Source: Paraburkholderia sp. Tr-20389 (GTDB lineage Bacteria; Pseudomonadota; Gammaproteobacteria; Burkholderiales; Burkholderiaceae). Taken from it: a stretch of DNA of 64,000 bases. The stretch is taken from positions 62,001 through 126,000 of the forward strand of contig NZ_JAAGPD010000022.1 of NCBI RefSeq assembly GCF_017104565.1, in the 5' to 3' direction. Shown here piece after piece: positions 16,422-26,335 of this stretch (position 1 is its first letter; the number at the start of each line of letters is the position of its first letter). The position numbers and the translations under genes were made by a program. A model generated the notes under the pieces. The model did not search any database, was not told where the DNA came from, and worked only from the letters and a program-made list of their open reading frames with translations.

Positions 16422-18020
16422 ATGAATTTCGACGTAGCGATTGTCGGCAGCGGGCTGGCTGGTTTGAGTGTCGCGCTGAATCTCGCGCAGACGCGGCGCG
16501 TCGCCGTGATCGCCAAACGCTCGCTGACCGAAGGCGCCAGCGACTGGGCACAAGGCGGCATTGCAGCCGTGCTCGACTCGGCGGATAGCGTCGAGAATCA
16601 TGTCGACGACACGCTGGTCGCCGGCGGCGGCTTGTGCGATGAAGCCGCAACACGCTTCATCGTCGAACACGGCCGTGAAGCGATCCAGTGGCTGATCGAC
16701 CAAGGCGTGCCGTTCACGAAAGACGATGCTGCTGAGCTTGGCTTCCATCTGACACGTGAAGGCGGTCATAGCCATCGGCGCATCATTCACGCGGCCGACG
16801 CGACCGGACACGCCGTCGTTGCGACGCTGAGCGAGCGCGTGCGGCAGCATCCGAACATCACGCTGCTCGAAGATCACTACGCGATCGACCTGATCACCTC
16901 CGACCGTCTCGGGCTGCCAGGCCGTCGTTGTCACGGGCTGTACGCGCTCGATCTGGCGAGCGGGCGTACCGTCACGATCGAGGCGCCGCACACGGTTCTG
17001 GCCACAGGTGGCGCGGGCAAGGTCTACCTCTACACGACGAACCCCGATACCGCGACGGGCGACGGTATCGCGATGGCCTGGCGGGCTGGCTGCCGGGTGT
17101 CGAACATGGAGTTCATCCAGTTTCATCCGACTTGTCTGTTCCACCCCTACGCCAAGTCCTTTCTGATCTCGGAAGCAGTGAGAGGCGAAGGCGGCATTCT
17201 GAAGCTGCCTGACGGCACGCGCTTTATGCCCGCGCACGACGAACGCGCCGAACTGGCGCCGCGCGATATCGTCGCCCGTGCGATCGACTTCGAGATCAAG
17301 AAGCGCGGAATCGATTGCGTGTATCTGGACATCAGCCATCAATCCCCTGAGTTCCTGCGGGAACATTTCCCAACCATTCTTGCGCGCTGCCTGGAGTTCG
17401 GCATCGACATCACGAAAGAGCCGATTCCCGTCGTGCCTGCCGCGCACTACACGTGCGGCGGCGTCGTCACGGATCTCGCAGGGCGTACCGATCTGGCCGG
17501 GCTTTACGCCGTCGGCGAAACGTCGTGCACGGGCCTGCACGGCGCGAACCGGCTCGCGAGTAACTCGCTACTGGAGTGTCTGGTGATCGGGCGGTCGGCG
17601 GCGCAGGCGATCGAAGAGGAAGGTTTCGGCGCCGCGGTGCATGCGCCGCTGCCTGACTGGGATGAGAGCCGCGTGTCGGATCCTGACGAGGAAGTGGTCG
17701 TCGCGCACAACTGGGACGAACTGCGTCGCCTGATGTGGAATTACGTCGGCATCGTACGCACGGACAAGCGGCTCGCGCGTGCGAAGCATCGGCTCGCGCT
17801 GCTGCGCGACGAAATCCACGAGTACTACGCGAACTTCAAGGTGAGCCGCGATCTGCTCGAGTTGCGCAATCTCGTCGATGTGGCTTCGCTGATCGTCGAA
17901 GGTGCGCGCTCGCGGCGTGAGAGCCGCGGCCTGCACTACAGTCGCGACTGGCCGAATCCGTTGCCGAAGGCGCTGCCGACCGTGCTGTCGCCGGAACGCG
18001 TGCCGAACCGGAACGTGTAG
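16422..18020 (+). CDS. nadB: L-aspartate oxidase NadB
   Basis: FAD enzyme that oxidises L-aspartate to iminoaspartate for NAD synthesis. 532 aa. FAD-binding [11 protein letters not shown] (about 9-19), the active-site segment [21 protein letters not shown] with the catalytic Arg (about 115), and the substrate region [10 protein letters not shown]; the [13 protein letters not shown] motif near residue 372 closes the flavin site. The strong GGAGAGAGGAG ribosome binding site selects ATG 16422; the frame continues open upstream without family similarity. It converges on nadC-nadA, so the three de novo quinolinate genes sit together. Confidence 0.96.
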   Translation: MNFDVAIVGSGLAGLSVALNLAQTRRVAVIAKRSLTEGASDWAQGGIAAVLDSADSVENHVDDTLVAGGGLCDEAATRFIVEHGREAIQWLIDQGVPFTKDDAAELGFHLTREGGHSHRRIIHAADATGHAVVATLSERVRQHPNITLLEDHYAIDLITSDRLGLPGRRCHGLYALDLASGRTVTIEAPHTVLATGGAGKVYLYTTNPDTATGDGIAMAWRAGCRVSNMEFIQFHPTCLFHPYAKSFLISEAVRGEGGILKLPDGTRFMPAHDERAELAPRDIVARAIDFEIKKRGIDCVYLDISHQSPEFLREHFPTILARCLEFGIDITKEPIPVVPAAHYTCGGVVTDLAGRTDLAGLYAVGETSCTGLHGANRLASNSLLECLVIGRSAAQAIEEEGFGAAVHAPLPDWDESRVSDPDEEVVVAHNWDELRRLMWNYVGIVRTDKRLARAKHRLALLRDEIHEYYANFKVSRDLLELRNLVDVASLIVEGARSRRESRGLHYSRDWPNPLPKALPTVLSPERVPNRNV

Positions 18021-18041
18021 CCTTTCAGCGTTGCGGATTGA

Positions 18042-18078
18042 AAAAGGCCATCGCCAGTCAGACTGGCGATGGCCTTTT
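18042..18078. terminator. Bidirectional terminator between nadB and nadC
   Basis: Perfect 17-bp arms (AAAAGGCCATCGCCAGT and its complement) around a 3-nt loop, with A/T runs on both sides, between convergent genes. Confidence 0.9.
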
Positions 18079-18101
18079 CCTTGACCGGCTACGTGATTCG
18101 A

Positions 18102-19004
18102 TCAGACGATGCGCATCGAAAAATCGGTCGCGCGCACGTCCTTGGTCAGCGAACCAACCGAGACGCGATCGACGCCCGTCTCAGCAATCTGCCGGATCGT
18201 ATCGAAGTTCACGCCGCCGGACACTTCGAGCACCGCCCGCCCGGCCGTGATGCGCACCGCGTCGCGCATCATGTCGAACGAGAAATTGTCTAGCAGCACC
18301 GACTGCGCGCCATGAGCAAGCGCCGACTCGAGCTGTTCGAGCGTTTCGACCTCGATCTGGATCGACACACCCGCGTTCAGCGCAAGCGCCGCCTGCATCG
18401 CCGGGCCGACGCCGCCTGCCGCGGCGATGTGGTTCTCCTTGATGAGGATGCCGTCATAGAGCGCTAGGCGCTGATTCGCGCCGCCGCCCACGCGCACTGC
18501 GTACTTCTGCGCGAGTCGCAAGCCCGGCAGCGTCTTGCGCGTATCGAGCACGCGTGCGCGGGTATGTGCGATGGCATCGGCGAACTTGCGCGTCGCGCTC
18601 GCGACACCCGACAGCAATTGCAGGAAATTGAGCCCATTGCGCTCGGCCGTCAGCAGTGCGCGCGCGGGACCACGCAGCGTGCACACTACCGAATCCGCCG
18701 CCATACGATCGCCTTCGCGATAACGCCATTGCACCTCGATACGTTGATCGACCCGACGCATCACTTCGTTGAACCAAGGCACACCGCACAGCACCGCCTC
18801 CTCCCGCACGATGATGCGCGCGTCGCGCATCTCGTCGGCGGGGACCAGAAGGCCTGTGAGATCGCCGCTGCCTACGTCTTCCGCGAGCGCATCCGCGACG
18901 TTCCGTGTGATCGCCGCAACGAACGCGTCGCCGTACTGTTCCCGTATTTCCGCGAAAAGGGGCGACACAGCGTCCTTCAAATCCAGCGGTTCATTCGCAC
19001 CCAT
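18102..19004 (-). CDS. nadC: Nicotinate-nucleotide pyrophosphorylase (quinolinate phosphoribosyltransferase)
   Basis: Converts quinolinate and PRPP to nicotinate mononucleotide. 300 aa. Motifs: AEDVGSGDLT (about 40), GVPWFNEV, ERNGLNFLQLLSGVAS (about 121), DTRKTLPGLR with catalytic Lys (about 153), IKENHI (about 187), and EVETLEQ / LLDNFS / EVSGGVN in the barrel. Start ATG 19004 overlaps the nadA stop by one base (TGATG), so translation is coupled. Confidence 0.97.
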   Translation of the reverse strand: MGANEPLDLKDAVSPLFAEIREQYGDAFVAAITRNVADALAEDVGSGDLTGLLVPADEMRDARIIVREEAVLCGVPWFNEVMRRVDQRIEVQWRYREGDRMAADSVVCTLRGPARALLTAERNGLNFLQLLSGVASATRKFADAIAHTRARVLDTRKTLPGLRLAQKYAVRVGGGANQRLALYDGILIKENHIAAAGGVGPAMQAALALNAGVSIQIEVETLEQLESALAHGAQSVLLDNFSFDMMRDAVRITAGRAVLEVSGGVNFDTIRQIAETGVDRVSVGSLTKDVRATDFSMRIV

Positions 19005-20134
19005 CAGGCCGCTCCAACGTTCGAGAACAGCGCGGTGTCGCGCGCCAGATCGCCGCTCGCCTGCACGCGCGTCTTGTGACGCGCGGCGAAATCCAGCATA
19101 CGGTCGATCGGAAGACGTGCGCGCTCGCCGATCGCCGGATCGACGAAGATTTCGTTGTGCCCGCGCTCCAGAACTTCGGCAAGATTGCGCAGCCCGTTCA
19201 TCGCCATCCACGGACAATGCGCGCAGCTCTTGCACGTCGCGCTGTTGCCGGCCGTGGGCGCTTCGATGAACGTCTTGCCGGGCGCCGCGAGTCGCATCTT
19301 GTGCAGGATGCCGAGATCGGTCGCGACAATGAAGTGCGTCGCGCTGCTGTTCTTCGCCGCGTCGATCAGTTGCGTCGTCGAGCCAACCACATCGGCCTGT
19401 GCAACCACGCTTTCCGGTGACTCCGGATGCACGAGCACTTTTGCGTCCGGATATTCGACGCGTAGCAAATCGAGTTCGACGCCTTTGAATTCGTCGTGGA
19501 CAAGACACGAGCCCTGCCATAGCAGCATGTCGGCGCCCGTCTTCTTCTGGATGTAACCGCCGAGATGACGGTCCGGCGCCCAGATGATCTTTTCGCCACG
19601 TGCATGAAGATCGGCGACGATTTCCAGCCCGATCGACGACGTCACCATCCAGTCGGCTCGCGCCTTCACTGCCGCACTCGTATTCGCATAGACAACGACC
19701 GTGCGATCCGGATGCGCGTCGCAGAAAGCAGAGAACTCGTCGACGGGACAGCCAAGATCGAGCGAACAGGTCGCGTCCAGATCAGGCATCAGAATGCGCT
19801 TGTTCGGACTAAGAATTTTCGCCGTCTCACCCATGAAGCGCACCCCGGCGACCACCAGCGTCTGCGCGTCGTGATCGCGTCCGAACCGTGCCATCTCAAG
19901 CGAATCGGCCACGCAGCCGCCCGTCTCGTCCGCCAGTTCCTGCAACTCAGCGTCGACGTAGTAATGCGCGACTAGCACTGCTTTTTCGCGCTTGAGCAAG
20001 CCGCGAATACGCTCCTTCAACGCGAGCCGTTCCTGCGTTGACGGCGCGTCGGGCACTTTCGCCCAAGCGTGGCCGATGCTACAGGCCGTGCCTTGCGGAC
20101 GGTCGTACTCGACGCTCCTGATCGCCTGATTCAT
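19004..20134 (-). CDS. nadA: Quinolinate synthase NadA
   Basis: [4Fe-4S] enzyme that condenses iminoaspartate with dihydroxyacetone phosphate. 376 aa. [17 protein letters not shown] (about 54), [42 protein letters not shown] and the cluster-binding [10 protein letters not shown] region (about 311) are all visible. Ribosome binding site GAGGAG before ATG 20134. nadA-nadC is an operon facing nadB. Confidence 0.97.
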   Translation of the reverse strand: MNQAIRSVEYDRPQGTACSIGHAWAKVPDAPSTQERLALKERIRGLLKREKAVLVAHYYVDAELQELADETGGCVADSLEMARFGRDHDAQTLVVAGVRFMGETAKILSPNKRILMPDLDATCSLDLGCPVDEFSAFCDAHPDRTVVVYANTSAAVKARADWMVTSSIGLEIVADLHARGEKIIWAPDRHLGGYIQKKTGADMLLWQGSCLVHDEFKGVELDLLRVEYPDAKVLVHPESPESVVAQADVVGSTTQLIDAAKNSSATHFIVATDLGILHKMRLAAPGKTFIEAPTAGNSATCKSCAHCPWMAMNGLRNLAEVLERGHNEIFVDPAIGERARLPIDRMLDFAARHKTRVQASGDLARDTALFSNVGAA

Positions 20135-20204
20135 GATCTCCTCTGCCCTGCTGATTCCGCCGCCCACAGCCGATACCGCGACCCGATTCGGCGGCCCAAA
20201 AAAG

Positions 20205-20230
20205 CAAAACCCCGCCAACGCGGGGTTTTG
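20205..20230 (-). terminator. Intrinsic terminator after the desaturase gene
   Basis: CAAAACCCCG / CGGGGTTTTG stem with a 6-nt loop; on the minus strand it is followed by CTTTTTTGG. Confidence 0.85.
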
Positions 20231-20265
20231 TGACGTAACGAAAGTTTAATAGATTTCGTCGAGGA

Positions 20266-21468
20266 TCAGGCGTAGCGCCGCAGGCGCATCGCAAATTCCT
20301 GCAGGGCTTTGATGCCACTTTGTTCAGCGCGGTGACACCAATCTTGCAACTGCACCAGCAGTTGCTCGCGAGATGCATTGGAACGCTCCCACATCGCCGC
20401 GAGTTCATTGCGCAACTCGATATAAGTGCGCAACTTCTGACTGTTCGCAAAAATCTGCGGCAACTGACGACGCTGCGGCTCGTCGAGACCGGCTTCTTCC
20501 TTGTGGAACCACGTGCGCGCGCCGCGCATCACCTGATATTTCTCGCGTGCACCGACTTCCTTCAGATGCGCCAGTTCCTGACGGTAGGCACGCTTGATCG
20601 CCTTCGCGTAACGCGCCATCACTTCATAGCGATTCGCGAGAACAGCCTGCAGCGTGTCCTGATCGAGCACCAGTTTGCCCGTGGTCAGACGCGGCGTCGG
20701 TGCGATCTTCTTCACCTTGGCGAGACGGAACGCCGACATGATGCGGATGTACATCCAGCCGATGTCGAACTCGTACCACTTGTTCGAGAGCTTCGCGGAC
20801 GTCGCGTACGTGTGGTGATTGTTGTGCAGCTCTTCACCGCCGATGATGATGCCCCACGGGAACAGGTTCGTGCTCGCATCCGACGAGTTGAAGTTGCGAT
20901 AGCCCCAGAAGTGTCCGAGACCGTTGACGACGCCTGCCGCCCAGAACGGAATCCAGATCATCTGCACGGCCCATACGGTCAGGCCGACGATGCCGAACAG
21001 CGCGACGTCGATGACCATCATCAGGCTCACGCCGAGAATCGGGTACTTCGTATAAACGTTGCGCTCGAGCCAGTCATTCGGCGTGCCGTGGCTGAACTTG
21101 CGCATCGTTTCTTCGTTCTTCGCTTCGGTGCGGTAGAGTTCCGCGCCTTCGAGCAGCACCTTCCAGATGCCGCGCGTCTGCGGGCTGTGCGGATCTTCTT
21201 CGGTCTCGCACTTCGCGTGGTGCTTGCGGTGAATCGCGGCCCACTGCCCCGTCAGCATGCCCGTGCTCATCCACAGCCAGAAGCGGAAGAAGTGGCTTGC
21301 GATGGGATGCAGATCCAGTGCGCGGTGCGCCTGGCAGCGATGCAGATAGACAGTGACGCCGATAATGGTCACGTGCGTGACGGCGAGCGTCCACAACACG
21401 ATTTGCCACCACGAAAAACGCAATGCGCCGTGAGCAAGGAAATCAAGCAGGGAATTCAACAAGGCCAT
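20266..21468 (-). CDS. Acyl-CoA/acyl-lipid fatty acid desaturase
   Basis: Integral-membrane di-iron desaturase, 400 aa, probably delta-9 type, introducing a double bond into saturated acyl chains. The three His boxes are intact: HRCQAH (43-48), HRKHH (80-84) and HNNHH (about 216-220). Hydrophobic segments precede and follow the boxes. The last 150 residues are a charged, helical extension (many Lys/Arg/Glu) beyond the usual core, which is common in the proteobacterial branch. Monocistronic, with its own terminator. Confidence 0.9.
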   Translation of the reverse strand: MALLNSLLDFLAHGALRFSWWQIVLWTLAVTHVTIIGVTVYLHRCQAHRALDLHPIASHFFRFWLWMSTGMLTGQWAAIHRKHHAKCETEEDPHSPQTRGIWKVLLEGAELYRTEAKNEETMRKFSHGTPNDWLERNVYTKYPILGVSLMMVIDVALFGIVGLTVWAVQMIWIPFWAAGVVNGLGHFWGYRNFNSSDASTNLFPWGIIIGGEELHNNHHTYATSAKLSNKWYEFDIGWMYIRIMSAFRLAKVKKIAPTPRLTTGKLVLDQDTLQAVLANRYEVMARYAKAIKRAYRQELAHLKEVGAREKYQVMRGARTWFHKEEAGLDEPQRRQLPQIFANSQKLRTYIELRNELAAMWERSNASREQLLVQLQDWCHRAEQSGIKALQEFAMRLRRYA

Positions 21469-21669
21469 TTACCTACGAACGGAAAGACATTCGCGCAAGG
21501 ATACAACGGCGGATGTCAAGAAAGTGAAAGCAATTGGAGATTTAGGACATTATTTTACTCGAACGGTTCCAAGTGTCTGTAACAAAAAAGAAAATTGTTG
21601 TGTTGCATCAACCGGATATGCTCTTGATTGAGGGTCGAAACATCCATTTTCGGCACGCGGAGGCCCGTT

Positions 21670-23025
21670 TCAGGCGGCGCTGCCCGGTTCGTTCGCAGCC
21701 CGTCCGGTCACAGTTACCGACTGCGACATGATGTCGCCATTGCCCGCGACAAGGCGCACTTCGCGTTGCGCATAAGGAATCGCGATGCCGTGTTCCCTGA
21801 AGAGCCGCCAGATGTTACGGTTCACGTTCGAGCGCACGCCGGACGTGCCCATCGCCGCGTCTTCGATCCAGTAACCGAGTTCGAGATTGATGCCGTCAGG
21901 CCCGAAGCCCGCCAGATAAGGCGTCGGCGCCGGCTCCTGCAGCACGCGCTCGACGCCCGCCGTCGCCTCGACCAGCAGCGCCATCGCCTGTTCGACGTCC
22001 GTCGAATAGGCAATCTGGACCGTCGCCTTAGCGTTGCCGCGCGTCAGATACGACGACTGGTTCTGTACGACGTCGGTGATCAGCTTTTCGTTCGGAATCA
22101 GCGTTTCGATTCCGTCGAGTCCTCGCACGACGGTATAACGCGTGCGGATCTGCGTAACCTTGCCCTGCAACCCGCTCACGTTGATCGTGTCGCCGATGCG
22201 CAGCGACCGGTCAATCAGAATGATGAAGCCCGACACGTAGTTGCTCGCAATCTTCTGCAAGCCGAAGCCGAGACCCACGCCGAGCGCCCCGCCGAACACG
22301 CCGAGCACCGTGATGTCGATGCCGACCAGCGACAGACTGATCAGTACGGCCCCGAGTATCAGCAGTGCGCGGCCGACGCGCGACAGCACCACTTTCAGGT
22401 TCGCGTCGAGCGCGCCCGAGCGCATTAGCCGGTCTTCGAGCGCCGCGCCGAGCCACATCGCGACGATCATCGTCACGCACACCCACAGCAGGCCCGACAG
22501 CAGCGACAGCAGCGTCACGTGCGTGTTGGCGATGCGGAACTGCACGCTCGCCATCCACTTGAGCACGTCGTTCTGGATGCCCATCACGGTCAGCACCATG
22601 CCGACCCAGACGACCAGCGACACAACCTTTTCGACCAGCGATAACCACGTGTGCGCGCTGCCATCGCGCCCGAACACGCGCCGCGCGAGATAGAACACGA
22701 TGTAGATCAGCCCGATCCCGAACAGCGGCACCAAAGCGAGATCGAGCAGCGACGTGTGGATGAACTGTCCGGCGATCGCCCGCGCAATCCACACCAGCAC
22801 GCCGCCGAGTAGCGGAAAGAGCGCGCGATTGAGCGCCTCGGCGCCGAAACGCAGCGCGCCGTAACGGGTTTCGCGCTGCGCATCGAGCGCGCGCCGCGCG
22901 AGACGCGCGAGCAGCCACGCGAACGCCAGCGTGCCGAGCAGCACGCCGACCTGCCAGAGAATCACGGGCTGGCCGAAGTCGCGCACGACATCGCCCAGCA
23001 TGTGGAAGAAAAGATGGTTTTGCAT
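21670..23025 (-). CDS. MscS-family mechanosensitive channel
   Basis: 451 aa from ATG 23025 (a longer frame to 23061 adds 12 Pro/Ala-rich residues). Several N-terminal hydrophobic segments come first, then the pore-lining MscS helix (VFGGALGVGLGFGLQKIASN, about residues 245-264) and the beta domain (RSLRIGDTINV, GKVTQIRTRYTVVRG, LIPNEKLI). It is larger than E. coli MscS (286 aa) and belongs to the group with extra N-terminal helices. Role inferred: release of solutes on hypo-osmotic shock. Confidence 0.88.
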   Translation of the reverse strand: MQNHLFFHMLGDVVRDFGQPVILWQVGVLLGTLAFAWLLARLARRALDAQRETRYGALRFGAEALNRALFPLLGGVLVWIARAIAGQFIHTSLLDLALVPLFGIGLIYIVFYLARRVFGRDGSAHTWLSLVEKVVSLVVWVGMVLTVMGIQNDVLKWMASVQFRIANTHVTLLSLLSGLLWVCVTMIVAMWLGAALEDRLMRSGALDANLKVVLSRVGRALLILGAVLISLSLVGIDITVLGVFGGALGVGLGFGLQKIASNYVSGFIILIDRSLRIGDTINVSGLQGKVTQIRTRYTVVRGLDGIETLIPNEKLITDVVQNQSSYLTRGNAKATVQIAYSTDVEQAMALLVEATAGVERVLQEPAPTPYLAGFGPDGINLELGYWIEDAAMGTSGVRSNVNRNIWRLFREHGIAIPYAQREVRLVAGNGDIMSQSVTVTGRAANEPGSAA

Positions 23026-23112
23026 GATGTTTCCAGCAGCCGGCGCCGGCGCGCCACTCACGCAGTGTGCGCCGGCCAGACCGCACGAAGCCCGGCCGAT
23101 GCCGGGCCGCTT

Positions 23113-24372
23113 CTAGCCGCGGCGCTCCAGCACGGCTGCGAAGAAGCCGTCCGTCGAATGACGGTGCGGCCACAGCGACAGGAAGTCGCCCATTTCCAGA
23201 TCGATGCGCTGCTCGGCGAGCACGTCGCGCGCGGGCACGAGTTGGAAATCGGCATGCGCGGCGAGAAACTGCTGCACGACGCCTTCGTTTTCGGCGTCGA
23301 GAATGCTGCAGGTCGCGTACACGAGCCGTCCGCCCTTCTTCACGAGACGCGCGGCGCTTGTCAGGATCGACAGTTGCTTCGGCGTCAGTTCGGCGATCGA
23401 CTCAGGCGACTGGCGCCATTTCAGATCGGGATTGCGGCGCAGCGTGCCGAGGCCGCTGCACGGCGCGTCGACCAGCACGCGGTCGATCTTGCCCGCGAGC
23501 CGCTTGATCTTCGCGTCGTGTTCGCTGTCGATCAGCACCGGATTCACGTTCGACAGACCGCTGCGCGCCAGGCGCGGCTTGAGCTTGGCGAGGCGCCGGT
23601 CGGAGATGTCGAACGCGTACAGGCGGCCCGTCGAGCGCATCATCGCGCCGAGCGCCAGCGTCTTGCCGCCCGCGCCCGCGCAGAAATCGACGACCATCTC
23701 GCCGCGCTTGGGCGCGACCAGCGAACACAGCAACTGGCTGCCCTCGTCCTGCACTTCGAGCCAGCCGTCCTGAAACGCGTCGAGCTTCGTGAGCGGCGGC
23801 TTGCCGACCACGCGGATGCCGAACGGCGCGTAAGGCGTCGCACCCGCCTCGATCGCTGCCTTCGACAGCGCGCCCAGCACGTCGTCGCGGCTCGCCTTGA
23901 TCGGGTTCGCGCGCAGGTCCAAAGGCGCCGGATAGTTCAGCGAGGCGGCCAGGCGCGCCAATTCCTCGGCTTCGAAGCGGCTGCTGAGCGCCTGATAGAT
24001 CCAGTCGGGCAGATTCATACGGATCCGCAGCGGCAGGCTCTGCGGATCGATCTTCGCGACATGCTCGAGCCACGAGTTTTCCGCTTCCGACACGAACGGC
24101 TTCAGCGCCGTACGCCCCGCCGTCTGCATCAGTCCGAGCAGCGCAAGGCGGCGGTTCGGACTACCGGTGCCGCTTTCCGCCAGATGTGCAAATTCCATCC
24201 GGCGACGTAGCACCGCGAACACTGCTTCCGCGATCACGCCGCGCTCGCCGTGGCCGAGCTTCGGATGCGCACGGAAAAAACGGCTGGTCGCAGCATCGGC
24301 GGGGCCGGTGAACTTAAGGACGTCCGCGAGCAGCGTCTCGGTTTGTCCGATCAAAAATCCATGCAGTCTCAT
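23113..24372 (-). CDS. RsmB-type rRNA (cytosine-5-)-methyltransferase
   Basis: 419 aa SAM-dependent methyltransferase of the NOL1/NOP2/Sun (Fmu) group. SAM-binding region VVDFCAGAGGKTLALGA (about 238), DAPCSGLGTLRRNPD with the release Cys (about 315) and YATCS with the nucleophilic Cys (about 370). The N-terminal 130 residues are helical and NusB-like only in length. Start overlaps the purN stop (ATGA). Exact target base not determined from sequence. Confidence 0.88.
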   Translation of the reverse strand: MRLHGFLIGQTETLLADVLKFTGPADAATSRFFRAHPKLGHGERGVIAEAVFAVLRRRMEFAHLAESGTGSPNRRLALLGLMQTAGRTALKPFVSEAENSWLEHVAKIDPQSLPLRIRMNLPDWIYQALSSRFEAEELARLAASLNYPAPLDLRANPIKASRDDVLGALSKAAIEAGATPYAPFGIRVVGKPPLTKLDAFQDGWLEVQDEGSQLLCSLVAPKRGEMVVDFCAGAGGKTLALGAMMRSTGRLYAFDISDRRLAKLKPRLARSGLSNVNPVLIDSEHDAKIKRLAGKIDRVLVDAPCSGLGTLRRNPDLKWRQSPESIAELTPKQLSILTSAARLVKKGGRLVYATCSILDAENEGVVQQFLAAHADFQLVPARDVLAEQRIDLEMGDFLSLWPHRHSTDGFFAAVLERRG

Positions 24373-25034
24373 GCGCCCTCCCCGGCGGTGTACTTGCTTG
24401 TTGTATCAAGGAAGAGCCACTGAGGCTCGGGCGGCGTCACCGTGACGCGCAGACCGTCGACGGCAAGGCGCCCTTCGACGAACCAGCGCACTGCGCGCGG
24501 ATAAATGACGTGTTCGGTTTCGAGGACGCGCGCCGCGAGCATCGTGGCGTCGTCGCCTTGCAGCACGGGCACGGCGGATTGCAGCACGAGCGGGCCGTGA
24601 TCGAGCGTCGGCGTGACGAAATGCACGGACGCGCCATGCAGCCGCACGCCCGCGTCGAGCGCCGCCTGATGCGTCTTGAGGCCCGGAAAGCTCGGCAGCA
24701 GCGACGGATGCACGTTGATCATGCGTCCCGTATAACGGTTGACGAAAGCGTCGGTCAGCACGCGCATGAAGCCGGCCAGCACGACGAGGTCCGGCGCAAA
24801 GCCGTCGATCTCGCGGGCGAGCGCGGCGTCGAAGGTTTCGCGATCCGGAAACTGGCGGTGGTCGACGACCGCCGTAGCAATGCCTTGCGACGCTGCAAAC
24901 GCAAGCCCGGCGGCGTCGGGACGGTTGGCAATCACGGCGGCGACACGCGCCGGCCAGCCTTCGCTCGCGCACGCGCGCACAATGGCTTCCATGTTGCTGC
25001 CCCGTCCGGAAATCAGAATGACGAGATTTTTCAT
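24369..25034 (-). CDS. purN: Phosphoribosylglycinamide formyltransferase PurN
   Basis: Formyl-THF-dependent GAR transformylase of purine synthesis. 221 aa. The GAR-binding ISGRGSNM (8-15), the catalytic Asn/His region MINVHPSLLPSFPGL (about 105-119; His in VHPSLLP) and the catalytic Asp in TLDHGPL (about 144) are intact. Overlaps the rRNA methyltransferase gene by 4 bases, so the two are co-expressed although unrelated in pathway. Confidence 0.96.
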   Translation of the reverse strand: MKNLVILISGRGSNMEAIVRACASEGWPARVAAVIANRPDAAGLAFAASQGIATAVVDHRQFPDRETFDAALAREIDGFAPDLVVLAGFMRVLTDAFVNRYTGRMINVHPSLLPSFPGLKTHQAALDAGVRLHGASVHFVTPTLDHGPLVLQSAVPVLQGDDATMLAARVLETEHVIYPRAVRWFVEGRLAVDGLRVTVTPPEPQWLFLDTTSKYTAGEGA

Positions 25035-25099
25035 GCGCGGATTTTATCATTCGGCCACGCCCAATCCGCGTGCCGGCGCCGTCTAAGGCCCTGTGCGTT

Positions 25100-25105
25100 T
25101 ATAAT
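25100..25105 (+). promoter_or_regulatory. -10 box (TATAAT) upstream of ribF
   Basis: Perfect TATAAT 48 bp before the GTG start of ribF, in the gap between divergent purN and ribF. No good -35 is seen. Confidence 0.4.
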
Positions 25106-25152
25106 CGATTGTTTTGCGGCATCCGGCCCGCTCAAATCCTTCGCCCGCTATC

Positions 25153-26145
25153 GTGAGAGTCTTCCGCGGTCTTCCCAATGCCGAGAGCCGTGCGCCCTGC
25201 GCGCTGACCATCGGCAACTTCGACGGTGTCCACCGCGGGCATCAGGCATTGCTCGCCCGTGTCCGCGCCGCCGCAGACGCGCGCGGCCTGCCCGTCTGCG
25301 TGATGACCTTCGAGCCGCACCCGCGCGAGTTCTTCAATCCCGCCGGCGCGCCGCCGCGCATCGCCATGTTGCGCGACAAGCTCGAAGCGTTGCGCATGAA
25401 CGGCGTCGACCGCGTGGTCGTCGAGCATTTCAATCACACGTTCGCGAGCCAGTCGCCGGATGCATTCGTCGAGCGGATCATCGTGAACGGCCTGCACGCG
25501 CGCTGGGTGATGATCGGCGACGACTTCCGCTACGGCGCGAAGCGCGTGGGCGACTTCAATTCGCTGAAAACGGCGGGCATGGAATACGGCTTCGAAGTCG
25601 AGCAGATGGCGACAGTCGCCGATCCTTCCGGCGCGCGCATCTCCAGTTCGGGCGTGCGCACGTCGCTGATCGCGGGCGATCTGGACTCGGCTCGCGCCGC
25701 GCTCGGCCGCGACTATCTGATCAGCGGCCACGTCGTGCACGGCCTGAAGCTGGGTCGCGATCTCGGTTTTCCCACGCTGAATCTGCCCATTGCGCACAAG
25801 CGTCCCGCGCTGTCGGGCATTTTCATCGTGCAGGTGCACGGCATCGCCGACAAACCGCTGCCGGGCGTCGCGAGCCTCGGCTTGCGTCCCACCGTCGACG
25901 ATTCCGGCCGCGTGCTGCTCGAAGTGCATCTGCTCGACTGGCACGGCGATGCGTACGGCAAGCTGGTGCGCGTCGAGTTTCTCAAGAAGCTGCGCGACGA
26001 GGAAAAGTTCGTCGATCTCGAAACGCTGACGGCCGCGATCGCGCGCGACGTCGCGAACGCCCGCGCCTGGTTCGAAGCAGTCGGCGACGCGCCGGGCGGC
26101 CGTTCCACCGGATTCGCCACGTCGGCCACCGACCGAATTAGATGA
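25153..26145 (+). CDS. ribF: Bifunctional riboflavin kinase/FMN adenylyltransferase RibF
   Basis: Makes FMN and then FAD from riboflavin. 330 aa from GTG 25153 (protein begins [12 protein letters not shown], the family N-terminus); a TTG further upstream at 25114 is less likely. The adenylyltransferase domain has [15 protein letters not shown] (about 22) and the [10 protein letters not shown] motif (about 163). The kinase domain begins near 185 with [11 protein letters not shown] and contains [11 protein letters not shown] and LEVHLLDW. Upstream of ileS, as in many proteobacteria. Confidence 0.95.
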   Translation: MRVFRGLPNAESRAPCALTIGNFDGVHRGHQALLARVRAAADARGLPVCVMTFEPHPREFFNPAGAPPRIAMLRDKLEALRMNGVDRVVVEHFNHTFASQSPDAFVERIIVNGLHARWVMIGDDFRYGAKRVGDFNSLKTAGMEYGFEVEQMATVADPSGARISSSGVRTSLIAGDLDSARAALGRDYLISGHVVHGLKLGRDLGFPTLNLPIAHKRPALSGIFIVQVHGIADKPLPGVASLGLRPTVDDSGRVLLEVHLLDWHGDAYGKLVRVEFLKKLRDEEKFVDLETLTAAIARDVANARAWFEAVGDAPGGRSTGFATSATDRIR

Positions 26146-26335
26146 CCGCCGCGGTGCGTGCAGGCACTTTGGCGAAGCACGTACCGTCCGCCGCGTATCG
26201 ACGGGCGCCGCATGCAGCATCTGCAACGGCCTCGGATCGTGCGCGACGCCGGGCGCATCGCCAGACGCCTCGCCCGGCGCCACCCAGGCCTTCGCGCATG
26301 CCGCGTCCCAACATCGTATTCACCGCTACTTCATC